Positions 34,484 to 48,723 of a stretch of DNA of 64,000 bases are shown here, piece by piece. Below the pieces are notes generated by a model, which saw only the letters and a list, made by a program, of their open reading frames with translations, had not been told where the DNA came from and searched no databases. The position numbers and the translations under genes were made by a program. Positions within the stretch are counted from its first letter, which is position 1. Each line of letters opens with the position of its first letter. Source of the stretch: Phycomyces blakesleeanus NRRL 1555(-) (Eukaryota; Mucoromycota; Mucoromycetes; Mucorales; Phycomycetaceae); contig NW_017265169.1 of assembly GCF_001638985.1 (NCBI RefSeq), positions 278,377 through 342,376 of the forward strand, written 5' to 3'.

Positions 34484-35628
34484 TCTTATATAGATCTTAT
34501 ATTATTTTCTTTCTTTCTTTCTTTCTTTATTAATGTATATAAAAATATCTATATAGAAATATATAAATTTATTTATTTATTTATTTATTTATTTATTAAT
34601 TAATTAATTAATTAATTTTAAAAGTTATCATTTTTGTTCTTTCTTTGGTATAAGCCACACCTTTGGCTTGCACCAAGCTACCCGTGACACCCTCATGTTT
34701 ATTAAATTACATTAAAATATATATATATATATAAAAATAATGAGAGAAAGAGTAAAGATGAGCCCAACCCGATTACACGCTGTCCCGACTCCAAATCCCT
34801 TTCCAAACTCTTTCCTTTCTCTCTCTCTTTTTTTTTTTTATTTCTTTCCTTCTTTGATTGATATTCCGCCTGTACCATGTTACAATGTTACAATTTTTAC
34901 AATGTTACAATGCTACTACTATGCGCACAAAAAGAATAGAAAAGGGCAAGGTATTTGAAAATATTTATATGTATTATACAAGTAAACAAGTGAGTTAGTT
35001 GAATATTCATTTATAAATAAATAAATAAATATATTGGTGATATGTAGGTTTGAGTGTATGTGTTGTATATACTGTGTGTTATATATTATATGTGCTTATT
35101 CCATTTAAAGCCATTGATTTGGTTTTGATAAGCAAATATTTTTTTTTCTTCCTCTTCTTTTCTCCCCGTGCCCTGTCCAACTGAGGGACAAGGTGATCTT
35201 CAAGTGTTGAATTTTTTTAAATATAATATAAAATATAAAATAATAATTTATTAAGAGAAAAAAAAATCAACAAGAATTTTATATATACAATAATAACGAT
35301 AATGATAATGATAATGATAAAGATAAAGATAATAATATTTAATAAGAGTTAATAATATCAATGTATGAAGATCTGGGTTGGGTTTGGTTGATAGGTAGAT
35401 AAAAAGATAGAGAGAGAAAGGGCAGAATGATGACAAAGTAAATGATAGATAATAGAAAAAGAAACAAAATATGTGAATGTGAATGTGAATGCGAATAAAG
35501 ACGTATACACACACACATACATATATAAGTATAAGTGTACTATAACTGTAAGTTTTTGTTGCTATAGCAATAGTAGCTGTAGTTGTAGTAGCAGTAATAA
35601 TAATAATAAAATAATAAAAAAAAAATTA
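34484..35628. other. Intergenic region (1.1 kb)
   Basis: Starts with the promoter of the RMP24-like gene (CTTT and TTTA/TTAA repeats at 34503-34620). A small hairpin, AAGCCA-cacct-TTGGCTT, lies near 34651-34670. An open frame at 34740-34958 (+) has no family signal. Near 35280-35330 there are ATGATA repeats, and 35470-35500 has GTGAAT repeats. The right edge is the 3' region of the WWE-like gene. Confidence 0.45.
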
Positions 35629-36198
35629 TCAAGAAACTCTAGAGGATATTGATAATGATCGAAATAAATTTGAATCGTCCGTGCTTTGATTGTCGGAATA
35701 TAAAGAAATCGATGCTAATGATGAAAGGCCTTCAAAATGAAGAGGAGGAGGCATGCGATAATCGTCGAGATCGTTGTCTTCAAGCGAACTGTTGCTGCTG
35801 GCGTTATTGTTTGACGATGAGGATGATGATAATAATAATAATTCTTCGTGATCTGGTGGGTCTATCCAGGCGTCTGGTTGCATCACTCGAGATAAGCGGT
35901 ATTTTACACCGAGATAGCTGAGGTAGTTTGATTTTGGGAACACACGGACTCTCTTGACGCAGGGAAAGTGTGAATCTTGGATGTCAACAAAGGTTCCCCC
36001 GAGGCTGAGGGTTTGCTCTAGTTTGTAGTGGTTGTTGTAGTCAAACGGGACCCAATTTGGATGCATAAACACCAGCCAGGTACAGTATGCTGTCTGCTTC
36101 TGTCTAGTGGCAGCAGGACTTGGTTGTGTATAGTCTGGCGAGAGTTGAAGTGCATGTTCAAAAGCATAAGGATGATTGCGAATATTAGATATCGTCAT
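35629..36198 (-). CDS. Small protein with WWE-like domain
   Basis: A single-exon frame of 189 residues from ATG 36198, which has a good start context (ATCACCATGACG). The longer open frame upstream is poly-Phe/Ile/Lys low complexity and is rejected as coding. Residues 39-108 (CTWLVFMHPNWVPFDYNNHY, GGTFVDIQDSHFP, VRVFPKSNYLSYLG) have the aromatic spacing of a WWE domain, a fold that binds ADP-ribose or iso-ADP-ribose in PARP and ubiquitin-ligase proteins. The rest is Ser, Asn and Asp rich: a poly-Ser/Asn run is followed by EDNDLDDYRMPPPL. No catalytic domain is present, so it would act as a binding adapter. The WWE assignment rests on pattern only; it could be an unrelated small beta domain specific to these fungi. 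Confidence 0.65.
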   Translation of the reverse strand: MTISNIRNHPYAFEHALQLSPDYTQPSPAATRQKQTAYCTWLVFMHPNWVPFDYNNHYKLEQTLSLGGTFVDIQDSHFPCVKRVRVFPKSNYLSYLGVKYRLSRVMQPDAWIDPPDHEELLLLSSSSSSNNNASSNSSLEDNDLDDYRMPPPLHFEGLSSLASISLYSDNQSTDDSNLFRSLSISSRVS

Positions 36199-37046
36199 GG
36201 TGATAAATTTTTTAGAAAAAGTAAAAAAAAAAAAAGATAAAATAAAAGAAGAAGAAGAAGAAAGAGAGAAAAAATAAGAAGATTTTTTGTGTGATTTGTA
36301 AAAAGAAAAAAAAAGGTGAAGATGATTAAATACAGAAAAGAAATAAATAAATAAATAAATATATATATAGATAGATAGATAAATAGATAGAATAATAAAT
36401 ATATATATATACATTATTTTATCTTGCAAAAAAAAAAGAACCATTTCATTGGATCAAGTACCCGAGTTCGTTGCACAACTCAAATAAAAAATAAATAAAT
36501 AAAAATTGGCCAATTCTTTTTTTTTTCTATTCGAAAGACAGACTCATGATTGAATCACATTCTAATCGTGAGAAATCATCAGTGCGTATTTTGCCAATCA
36601 TGAACTATTATTTATTAAATAAACAAGTAACCAAGCAACCAAGCAACCAAGCAACCAAGTAACCAAGTAACCAGGTAACTAGGCAACCAGGTAATAATAA
36701 ACAAATTAACAAATAGATAGTATAAACAAGCAATATCCAGATATACATATTATTTAAAGATGCATTTTGTTTTATAGATTGTAGATAATACATGTATATG
36801 TAATGTAATGTAATGTGTGTATATATACACGTATCAATAATAATAATAATAATTACATATCTACGGCGATCTCCAACCCTTCGGCTTTTGTATTATAAAA
36901 TAGATTGGAACGTATATTTATTATATAGTGCTATTATTTATATTATTATTTTGGCTGTTGTAACGTAATTTTGTATAATCACACTCTAATGATTAAATTG
37001 TCTAGATAAATTGGCTCACCCGATACCACCTTATTATTATTATTAC
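36199..37046. other. Intergenic region with an 8-bp minisatellite
   Basis: The start is the promoter of the WWE-like gene (A-rich and GAAGAA runs, TAAA and GATA repeats). The 8-bp tandem repeat at 36625-36690 is the main feature. The rest, up to the transposon cluster, is AT-rich without genes. Confidence 0.5.
36625..36690 (+). repeat. 8-bp tandem repeat (AACCAAGC variants)
   Basis: About eight copies of an 8-bp unit (AACCAAGC, AACCAAGT, AACCAGGT) occur in a row, with the variants arranged in blocks. The minus strand reads as a Leu/Trp/Val-rich frame because of the repeat; it is not a gene. Confidence 0.8.
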
Positions 37047-37456
37047 TACAGTTGATCCAATAAATTATGTCGTCCGGGCCGAACAGAATGTCACCCAATC
37101 AGAAATAAAATGTCACCTAATCAGAAATAAAAAGGACCCCTCTTAGTTTTTCTGAGTTAGCTTTTGATTATCTTTTTCTTTATAATGTCTATTGTAGCCT
37201 TTCGAGATGAAGAACTCTTTTTTTTATGAAGATGAACAAAACAATATTTATAATGAAAACGGTCAATTAACGTATGATTTTATGGAAGATGTCATGTCAA
37301 CTATCGACGATTCTACTATTGTTCTTGAAACTTTGGTTAATCATTCTTCTTATATGAAGAATGACTCCTCAGAAAAACCAAGAGGGGCTCATTTTATTCC
37401 TGTGGCAGCGAAAACTTATTTCTGATTGGACGACATAATTTATCGAATCAACTCTA
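37047..37456. mobile_element. Long-TIR non-autonomous DNA transposon
   Basis: The left end (ACAGTTGATCCAATAAATT then ATGTCGTCC, 37047-37075) is matched in inverted form at the right end (GGACGACATAATTTATCG then AATCAACTCTACAG, about 37428-37459). Further in, CCAATCAGAAATAA and CCCCTCTTAGTTTTTCTGAG on the left pair with CTCAGAAAAACCAAGAGGGG and TTATTTCTGATTGG on the right, so the inverted repeats extend about 100 bp with gaps. The middle carries an open frame at 37207-37425 (MKNSFFYEDEQNN), an acidic peptide with no known family that could be the remnant of a first element-encoded exon. It directly abuts the Tc1-like element. Confidence 0.75.
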
Positions 37457-38527
37457 CAGTGTTTTTTTACTTGGCTTTCAAACTTTTCCAAAAATAAAAT
37501 AAAAAAATAAATTCGGACGTTCTCAATTTTATCTCGGACAAAGCTACTTTCATTTTTGTGCATAATATATTTTAATTTCAAATACACTCCGTTTTAATAA
37601 AAGCCATTGTCTTACTTATTTTGGAAACCATTTTTTTTTTAAAAAAAAAATTCAGGGATAGTTACCTGTCAGATGAGAGCGATAAAATTATGGAAACATT
37701 GAGATGACTGTATATTTTCAATGGAAAGGAAATGTCAAGAAATGCAGATGGATGCGGCCGTGAATGCTCTCACCAAAGAAATGGGACTCGTGTCCATAAA
37801 TCAATCAATGATATATATATATATATAATATGAACAAGGCCATATTAATCGATCTATCTGCGCCAAACAGAAACAGGAGCTCTCAGTCCCTAAATCCACA
37901 GCATTGTGTGGTATGCCTCGAAGTACTGCATACGAACTACTAAACAAATTTAATGCTAGTGATGGCACGGTTCTTACCTGGAAACAATCCGAGAAAGACA
38001 AACATATGCTTTATCATTAAAGCGACCATCAAAATATACGGCAGAAAGGGATGCTCCAAGAACTTTACAGCTTTGTTTCAATATCATTACTCAGTGGAGA
38101 GCAGCCGGTGTAAACTATCGCGAAAACTGCGTATTTGTTGATGAAGCAAGCTTTCACATTCAAACTATTAGGAGTCATGCATGGCCAAAAAGGAGAGATC
38201 CAACAGCTGTAAAAGCGCACAGGTAGAAGGGTGGCAACGTAAGAATTGTCGGCTGTAAAGGTATGTCGGTAAGTGTCAATTGAATCATTACTGCGGCTGG
38301 ATTCTTTTCTTTTTTTTTTTAAAAAAAAAAGTAAATTTTTCCAAAACAAGTAAGAAAATGTATGACATTAAATATGAGTTTGTCTGAAAGTAAAATATCT
38401 CTATCTGAAATTAAAATTAACTATGTCCAAAAATGAAAATGATTTTTTCAAAAAAAAAATAAAAAAAAAATTGGGACGTTCTCAATTTTATTTCGGACAA
38501 AGTTCGGAAACCAAGTAAAAACCACTG
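37457..38527 (+). mobile_element. Tc1-like transposon remnant
   Basis: The element starts TA-CAGTG (37455-37461) and ends CACTG-TA (38523-38529), the canonical Tc1 terminus with TA target duplication. The imperfect terminal inverted repeats share a TTTTTACTTGG core followed by TTTC and AACTTT over about 45 bp. A 30-bp block (GGACGTTCTCAATTTTAT...) occurs in direct orientation inside both ends, at 37515-37543 and 38474-38502. Internal length is about 1.07 kb, shorter than an intact element. It carries a broken transposase (separate entry) and is inactive. Confidence 0.85.
37855..38285 (+). pseudogene. Broken Tc1-type DDE transposase
   Basis: Two coding fragments in different frames remain. 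The first (about 37862-38020) holds a helix-turn-helix type stretch (MPRSTAYELLNKFNA) and ends at a stop. The second (about 38010-38285) shows CVFVDEASFH, the region around the second catalytic Asp of Tc1/IS630 transposases, then SHAWPKRRDPT and, after an in-frame TAG, GGNVRIVG. The parts before, between and after are missing or scrambled. Frameshift, stop codon and deletions show it is dead. It is a fungal element and part of the Tc1-like transposon around it. Confidence 0.85.
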
Positions 38528-38529
38528 TA

Positions 38530-39268
38530 TATATAAAAATTAAAAATATAAATATTTTTTTTTATGTTGTACTCTAGGAACATTTTCTACCTTTGGAAAT
38601 ATTATCTCCACGTCTATTTGCTGTACAAAAAAAAAAAACAAAAAAAAAACAAAACAAAAACAACACAATTTTTAACCATTATCCTACTTGTTCATACGTG
38701 GTTTATTTATATATAGCTACCACTACTATCAATTACTTGTTACAGCATCACAAAATATGAATTAAATCAATCTTTAAACCTGTTTTTTTTTTCAATATAT
38801 ATATATTGTGTATTGTGTATTGGAAATAAGTTTAAGTAAGAAGTACAATGCTTACCAAATAATAATATGTTAATAATAATAGTAATAAGAATAAGCTATT
38901 GGTTCGATTGTAGTTATTTTATTTTATTTTACATATTATATATATATTTGTAGCAACTAAAATAAAGATCGATTGAATGGCTTCAAGTGCCTCATTTGAC
39001 ACTCCAATTTATATATGTATATTTGTATATTTGTGTACACATACACATACACAAAAGAGAGAGAAAGGGAAAAAGGGAGAAATATATCATATTTCACGTG
39101 TCATTTATCAATGGCTATTTCCTTGTTGTTGTTGTTGTTCTTCTTCTTCTTTTAAAATAAAATAAAATATATAAAGAAAGAATACAAATAATATATATAT
39201 ATATATATATATAGAAGGAAGAGAGAGAAAAAAATAAAAGGGCAAAAAGAAATGATTCTTATTCTTAT
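38530..39268. other. Intergenic region, AT-rich
   Basis: A-rich and TA-rich DNA with AAAC repeats near 38630-38665 and TA runs near 38795-38805 and 39190-39210. No coding signal. The right edge is the 3' region of the farnesyltransferase beta gene. Confidence 0.5.
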
Positions 39269-41287
39269 CTATGCTTCCCAGGCCTCTTCGTCTCTAGGCA
39301 ACAGATCCAGTACTTGCTTTAGCTCATTTTTGTAAAAATAGTGCACCATAGCGCGTGCCTTTCCCATGGATATGTTGTGTACCGGATGAGTGGGAGCCTA
39401 ATAATAAATCCGTCAATATATATATATATTTAAAAATGTTGAGATTCAAGATATACAAGCTTTATTTTATATATTCTTATTATTCTTATTATTTGATTTG
39501 ATAGCTAGCTTGCTTACCAATAGGTTGTCTACGTTTCCTACTACTGTAGCTTCATTTGAGGCAGCCCATAAAAGAGAGCTAATGCCACCTCTTGAAGAAT
39601 CGATTCCCCGTGCCTTTAATTGTTCAGCAGCCTTGGTGTCATAGTGTACAGAATGTTGACAGGTAGATAGACCAGAAAGGCAGTAACAAGTATGATAGTA
39701 ATCAGCCCCCCTAATTTATATTTATTTATATGTATTAGTTGTTGTTGTGATTTTTCTTTTGTAATATTATATATATACACACATATCACAATTCGAGTAC
39801 AAGAATTAAACTTACTTTCCAGGCTTATCTATCAATCCTCCATATTCTGATTGGCAACAAATCAGAATGTATTCTTGCAAGGCCTCTGATTACACATGAT
39901 TTGAATGTGTTAACTTTGACATGTAGAATGATAATACTTATATAATTGACATTCTTTCACTGGTATTATCATCACCATATTTACCTCGATCAAATAGATA
40001 GTCTAGATTTTGTGCACAAAACAAAACAAGATGAATATTATACATTCGTTTTTTTTGGGTTGTGTCTAGAGTACACTCACCAATATCATCATTTACACCA
40101 TGCTCCAATGCCTTGCTCAATAAAGGAAAGTCCCCGGCTCCCCAGAATGAATAGCAGCCATCGACAAGTTTGTTGGTTCTTCCTTGAAATCCACCTTCTA
40201 ATTCCATTTGACGTCCACTACACCATTTCTAGCAATATACAAATCTATTAGTTTCTTCTTTTTCTTTCTTTTACTTTTGTATATATTTTGTACAATTTAC
40301 AATAAGTTTGTCCATGTTCAGACTCGACATTCCATCCAGGAGATCCATGGCTGCCAGTCCACAAAATGTGTAACCATTATGAGCTTCTTTTCCAGGATAA
40401 GGCCCAATGCCACCCTCATAACTTTGAGATCTACAATTTTTGTTCTTGTATATTAATAACAACAACAATTGGCTTAGCTATTATGTTTATATTACCTGCA
40501 AATAAAATCAATACAATTCTCTGTAATTTCGGGCGTGAATAGATTTGTCAGGGCCGCAACAGCCAATGCGCAGTAAGAACCACTTTTTTTTTTTAAAAAA
40601 ACAAAACAATTAATGAATTTAATTCGATTGTTTCAAATTGTCAACAATCTATTAAAAAACAAAAAAAAAACCATTTACCGAATATCAATTTCACCACCAT
40701 CATGCATAGTGAATGAACCGTCTGGTTGTTTCATTCGAAGCAAGAACCCGTACAATGATTCCCTAAAGTAAAAAATCAGAATCAAAAAGATGATTAATAT
40801 AAAGAAACAAATAATGTCCTTCTTTTTTTTTTGTACCTGTCAATCAAGTCGTATGCTTCTTTTGTTCCAATAATAGCCAATGCATTAATGGAGCCATATG
40901 TGGTAGCCAGATGAGCAAGTTGATCAGAACCACCACCAAATCCACCAGTTGGTGATTGCCATTTTGCAAAGCTAGAAAGTGCTCTAAAGAAAGTATGGAT
41001 ATTAATAATATGTTTCGTTTCATTTGATTTGATTTGATTTGATTTCTCTACAAAAATAAATAAAAAGGTAACCTTTCAATAGTACTCGAAGACAGTTTTT
41101 CTTCTAGTAAATCAAGCGAATGTAGAATCCAATAGACAATCCAAGGTTTACTGGCATCCAGACCAACCATCCATTGGCTGAGTTGATCAAGCCCTTTTCT
41201 TAAAAAAGGTACATGGTCTGCTCTCTCGAGATTAACACTACAGCCACCATATATGTATATATATATTAATAAATAAAAATGATATTT

Positions 41288-41320
<33 letters not shown>

Positions 41321-41543
41321 ACCTTTGAAGTGATTTTTTTTCCAAGTTATTTGGAGCATATTCTGCATAATATTTTAGGACAGAATCCTCAGTACTTTTC
41401 TAAGATAAAATAAGATATTATTATTATTATTGGGTATTATATATAGTTGTGTGTTTTACTTGGGATATAGATGTGTCTGAAGGTAGACCATCATCCTTGA
41501 TGCGTAATTGAGAAAGTGGAACAGTGCCGCTGAGAATTCCCAT
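39269..41543 (-). CDS. RAM1: Protein farnesyltransferase beta subunit (RAM1)
   Basis: This encodes a predicted 437-residue protein. Eleven exons, from the start: 41543-41460, 41399-41323, 41237-41073, 40983-40837, 40762-40679, 40582-40496, 40430-40301, 40228-40081, 39885-39816, 39710-39518 and 39397-39269. With the alpha subunit it adds farnesyl to CaaX proteins such as Ras and lipid-modified mating pheromones. The alpha-alpha barrel repeats are visible: GGFGGGSDQLAHLATTYGSI, GGIGPYPGKEAHNGYTFCG, GGFQGRTNKLVDGCYSFWGA and YGGLIDKPGKGADYYHTCYC. The zinc ligands are the Asp and Cys of VDGCYSFW and the His of YYHTCYCLSGLS. All introns are GT-AG; the acceptor before exon 6 follows a long A run. 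Length and residues agree with an active enzyme. The divergent neighbour is the RBBP4-like gene. The identification is firm. Confidence 0.96.
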
Positions 41544-42133
41544 GTTTAAAGGTAATGTAATGTAATGTAATAGGATGAGATGAGTTTATGTAATCTACAG
41601 GCAGACAGGTAGGCAGGCAGACAAAGAGAAAGAGAAAGAGAGGTAAAAGGAAGAAAGGAGAAAAACAGTAAATGATTTTCTTCTTCTTCTACTACTTCTT
41701 CTTGTTCTTAATTTTCTTTCGTTTCGTTCTTTCTTTTAATAAAATATATCTATATATGTAGATGTATATAAAAGTCAAGAAAATCAAGAAAAAAAAAAAA
41801 AAAAGTCAAATGAATGACGTCAAAAGATTATTATTATTATTATTATTATTTCTCTAATCAAAGTTGATAAATATATGTATATATATTAAAGATAGACAGG
41901 TAAATCAAAGAAAGAAAGAAAAAAGTAATTGACCTTACGAATCTACAAGAAAAAATTTATACGTGTATTTTTATTAAATTACACTACCATAGTAATAGTA
42001 ATAGTAATAGCAATAATCTAAAAGAAAGAAAAAGCACTCTTTATTATCAACAATATACAAATTGTTTTATACGATTCGGAATCATAAAGACCACTTGAAA
42101 CTTTTGTTAGAACAAGAATAAGAATAACCAACA
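41544..42133. other. Divergent promoter region between RAM1-like and RBBP4-like genes
   Basis: 590 bp shared by two divergent genes. It contains TAATG repeats near 41552-41571, AGGCAGACA repeats near 41600-41620, a (TTA)n run at about 41829-41851, and GTAATA repeats at 41991-42010. No clear TATA box or conserved element could be singled out. Confidence 0.5.
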
Positions 42134-44575
<2,442 letters not shown>

Positions 44576-45786
44576 ATAAATATTAGATATATATATATTT
44601 TAGTTTCCCCAACAATTCTTTCTACAAATGGCCATCGTTTTGTTATACACACAACAGATAAATAAGTAAATAATTGTTATTATTATTTTTGTTTAAGAAA
44701 CTCTGCTGACGCTCGGGCCCTTTTTTGTCTCACCTTGAATCCTACACCCCACACACACACACTAGAACACTAGAGCACTAGAGCACTAAAACACTGGGTA
44801 CTTTTGTTTGGTGTTTGGTGTTTGGTGTTTGGTGTTTAGTGCTTGTTGCTTAGAATATGGTGCTCAAGCCTGTTTGTCCTTATTGTCTTGTGGTCTTGTG
44901 GTCTTGGCTCCTTTAAATTTTGTTGTTTAATAAAATTAAAGCAAAGTAATGGTCATTCTTCTAGTTTAAGTATATAAAAAAATATTAAGAAACAAGGATT
45001 TCCTAATAAAGAAATAAATGGGGAACCTGCTTCATTCATTCATTTGTTCGTTTGTTTGTTTGTTTGCTTTCTCACTTGTCCTTTGTTCTTTGTTCTTTCT
45101 GTAGTCAATAGATAGGAAGCCTTGGGATCTAGTTACAAAGAATGGGGTAGTCGTAAAAAGGTGAACAGTTAGTCAGCTACCCAATAAGCAGCCAAGTGGT
45201 ATGTACGTGTGAATAATCCATTTATCTATTTATTTATTTTATGGTGACAGGAAGAAATACAAGGCAACCAATAGATTGATAGTACAACATGTATCAGGAA
45301 TACTGGATTTCACAGATCCCATTCAAGAGTGTAACATCTTTTTGTCTAGACATCTTACTTGTTACTATTGGTTTAACTTTCATTTTTGAAACGTTAGATG
45401 CTCCTTTGTTCAAATTGCGATTTCTATTCTTCTTTTTATTTATTTATATATAAAATAAATTGGGAGATAAAAAATTATATGTCTTATGAATTACATCATC
45501 ATCATCATCGTCATCATTTATATCAATCATTCAAAGCACACAAAGAAACAAAATCCAAAGATAGACAGATAAATTCTTTCCAGCCTTCCAAAAAAGGAAT
45601 AAAAAGTGGGGAAGATGGTACATGATACATGATACATGATACATACCTTTTTGTATCTATTTATCAAAGAGATACCCACGTTGGACGGATAAGCAAAATA
45701 CTTTATAGAAATAGATTCCATAATTTTTTTTTATTTTATTTTTTAATATTATTCTATTCGTTCCTTCTTATCTGTCAACTAAAAAG

Positions 45787-45826
<40 letters not shown>

Positions 45827-46025
45827 ATGGTGTGACGTATGAAAATGATTGATTGGACTAATCATCTTTCTTTTTGTTATTATTTCTTACTTATTTTTAA
45901 AACAACATATATATATAATTTTTTTTAATAAAATTTTCTTTGGTATAAAGGCATCTTTATCAATTTCTGCTCTTCTTCTCTTCCTACTCTCTCTGCTTCT
46001 TCTTTAAACATTCAATGATCCTGTC
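44576..46025. other. Intergenic region (1.45 kb)
   Basis: Contains GTTTGGT repeats (44806-44840), CACTAGAG repeats just before them (about 44757-44795), a GTTTGTTT run near 45045-45067, ACATGATAC repeats (45619-45644) and a TA run (45788-45823). Open frames at 45398-45625 and 45527-45721 have no family signal. No RNA gene could be identified. Confidence 0.5.
44757..44840 (+). repeat. Tandem repeats CACTAGAG and GTTTGGT
   Basis: A short array of 9-bp ACTAGAGC-type units is followed within about 20 bp by four or more 7-bp GTTTGGT units. Both look like replication slippage products in the 3' region of the RBBP4-like gene. Confidence 0.65.
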
Positions 46026-46740
46026 ATGAGCGATCTCAACTGGTGTACCTTTTGTGATCATGCTATCAGCCAATACTCTGTAAGTCAAGTTTGCCTACCT
46101 ATCTATCTACCAAATCAACCAGTCAATTTTATATATTTTTATATATTTAATTGCATTGCATTTCATTTCATTTATTAATTTAATTAATTTATTTTGTTTA
46201 TTTGATGTTTAGGAATCTCTTTATTGCAGCGAAAAGTGCCTTCGTGATGATGCTCTCCGCAACCATCCGTTGCTTGGTTACACCTATCGGGAGTTTGTCG
46301 ATTTTCCTCGTCCATATTCAAATAAACGACCATTACTGTCAACCAAACAACAGTCAAAACAGTCCCAATCATCCGTATATTCGCCCCCTATATCATCTAC
46401 TCATACATCATCAGCCTTATCCGCCATCACAACCATAACCACGAATACTATCAAATCTACCGCAATCAATACAAGTACCATATATAGTAATCACTGTAAT
46501 CGCATCAGTACTACCAGCAATATCAGCAAGAGCAACAACAGTATTAGCAGCAGAATCAGTACCAGCTCAAGTTCCAGTAGCACTACTAGTACTACTAGTA
46601 CTACTAGTACTACTAGCAGCAGTTCTTCAGTCTCCTTACCTTCAGTACACAACTCTCCCTTTAACATCCATCCCACAAACTCGTTCCTACCAAAGATACC
46701 CCTGTCATTTGTTTCATTACTGTCAACCCAGATCTCATAA
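46026..46740 (+). CDS. ECL1-family zinc-binding protein
   Basis: This encodes a predicted 193-residue protein. Exons are 46026-46079 and 46213-46740. The N-terminus carries the family zinc motif: C7-x2-C10 (NWCTFCDHA) and C23-x3-C27 (LYCSEKCLRDDAL), with the intron falling between the two cysteine pairs. This is the layout of the Ecl1/2/3 family, first known in fission yeast for extending chronological lifespan and linked to sulfur and nutrient starvation responses. Residues after about 35 are mostly Ser/Thr/Asn/Ile with a long Ser-Thr repeat (STTSTTSTT), probably disordered, ending in a hydrophobic stretch (PKIPLSFVSLLST). The ATG at 46026 is chosen because it opens directly before the Cys motif. 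Molecular function is poorly known even in yeast. Confidence 0.85.
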
Positions 46741-48723
46741 GTTTCATCTCCTCCCTTATCTAACTTTTGCGCCCAACTCCCCCGCCCCTCTTTTTTTTTT
46801 TTGCTTTTTGCTTTTTGCTTTTTGCTTTTATCTGACTCCCCCCGTTTAGCATCATTATTCTCTTTATTTATATATAATTATAATTATAATTATATATTCA
46901 TTCATTCATTCATTTATTTATTTATTCAGAGCATCAAGTCCGTCTGACACCAAAAATAACACTTCTTTTTATATATATATAAAAAAAATTACATTTTCTT
47001 ACCGACTGAAACCAATCATGGGCTTGTGAAATTCAACCTCGAGGTTCGGGACTCAATTTTTATTTTGTATCATCACCATCGCTACCATCATTATTATTTA
47101 TCCACACACATTTATATACACTTTTTTTTGTTTTATTATTATATATATAAAAATAAATAAATAAATAAATAATATTGTACATATATCATCATACTCCTTT
47201 TTTTTTTTTTTTTTTGGTCTGAATCTTTTCTTGGTTTGTACTGATAAGCTTAACTTTTCAGAGACTATTTTGACTTGTTGTAAAGTCCAACCTCTTCTTC
47301 ATCATTAAAAAAGGGAAGAAGAGTAACAGGTTTGATGGTTGGTTTACAAAAGATAACCTACCTATTTTGTGCATTGAATATCATTTGGTTGATAGGGAAT
47401 TCCACGCCCATTTTCTTCTTATCTATTTAGCTATTTAGCTATGTACCCTTCAAAGTCATAAATAATATATACTAATTTGATATTTGATATTTTCATATAG
47501 TGTGAAAGATAACCGGGTAACATAATAACCTTGTTTTTCTTTTCTTTTGTTAATTCATCATTACACTGTAAATTGCATCAAGATTATGATTTATAATTTA
47601 TTTATTTTTATATATAACATATAGACAATCCATTTCTTACAGTGTTTGGGTTGATTGGTTAGATTGATCTACAGATTGTATGAATGGGCTTGGTAAATGG
47701 TTTTATACTCTATTTAGTCATAATCCATTCAACATTTTACAAATTGATTTTTTACTTGCAAAATATGCACATTCATTATTAAGCTAGTTCCTCGTATTCT
47801 TTATTTATCAAAGATTGCTTTCTTGGGGTAACCAATAAGAAGACAGAAATAAAAAAAAACTTTTTAAAAAAGTGAACACAAATGATAGTCTTTACTTGTA
47901 TACACACACATGCGATGATCTTGATCACTAATATCTTACATTGTCACCAAGAGAAGTTTCATAATTAATCTTGGAAGATCAAGACACATTACTCTTGTAC
48001 GAGTGTCAAGATCCAAGGAGAAATGACACGATTCTTTTCAGAAGAAAAGATGTGTGATTTGAATTTACACCATATTCGAACACTTGGCTATTGTTGTATT
48101 TGAAATAATATGTAACGATGTTAAATGCTATAGAATATTATAGATCTATTTGTGATTACTAGAGTCAAAGAGAGAAAGAGTGCGAATAGCACATGTAACT
48201 GAAAAACGGTTGGGATACACCGACAAAAAGTAAAAGCGACATAGCAATTGGATGGGAAGAATCCAATCATTTGAATACTGCATTTTAATCCATTTTAGAA
48301 TTATCCAAATTCCTGACATTAAATTTACTACTTACTTTTTTGCTTTTTGTTTTTTTAAAGAGGAGCTTTTTTATTTTTTATTATTCTGTTGTACAGAAAA
48401 TGACACTGACCAAGAAAGCTGTTGTATTTATGTACAATTATACATCTATCTTTGGTACAATTATTTTTTTTCTACCTCTCTCTCTCTTATTCTTTTTTTT
48501 TTATTAATAATAATAATAATAGCAGTGGTAATAATACATAATAGAAAGATATAAAGGTACATTAATAACTTGGGTATCTTGAATAATTAATAAATTAGTT
48601 AAATAATTAATTAGAATAAATAAATAAAGAGAAGAAGTACTATTTATATGTAATCTTCTTGTAGTAACTAAAGATCATTCTTGGAGATTGAAAAGCCAAA
48701 GCCTGCAATTGGGTCTGGACAGG
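46741..48723. other. Long intergenic region between convergent genes (2 kb)
   Basis: Lies between the ECL1-type gene (+) and the TRP/FLC gene (-), so both edges are 3' regions. Early part: TTTTTGC repeats (46800-46828), ATAATT and ATTC repeats, TAAA runs. From about 47220 to 48250 the DNA is less repetitive and could hold an untranslated RNA, but no open frame over about 60 codons has coding character. The frame at 48252-48554 is Phe/Ile/Tyr-rich low complexity. Confidence 0.45.

Noticed and set aside
47034..47060. GAGGTTCGGGACTC, a possible tRNA T-arm
   Set aside because: No matching D-arm, anticodon arm or acceptor stem nearby; the flanks are AT-rich.
48252..48554. 100-codon open frame (+)
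   Set aside because: Hydrophobic and aromatic composition from T-rich DNA; no homology motif and no promoter.
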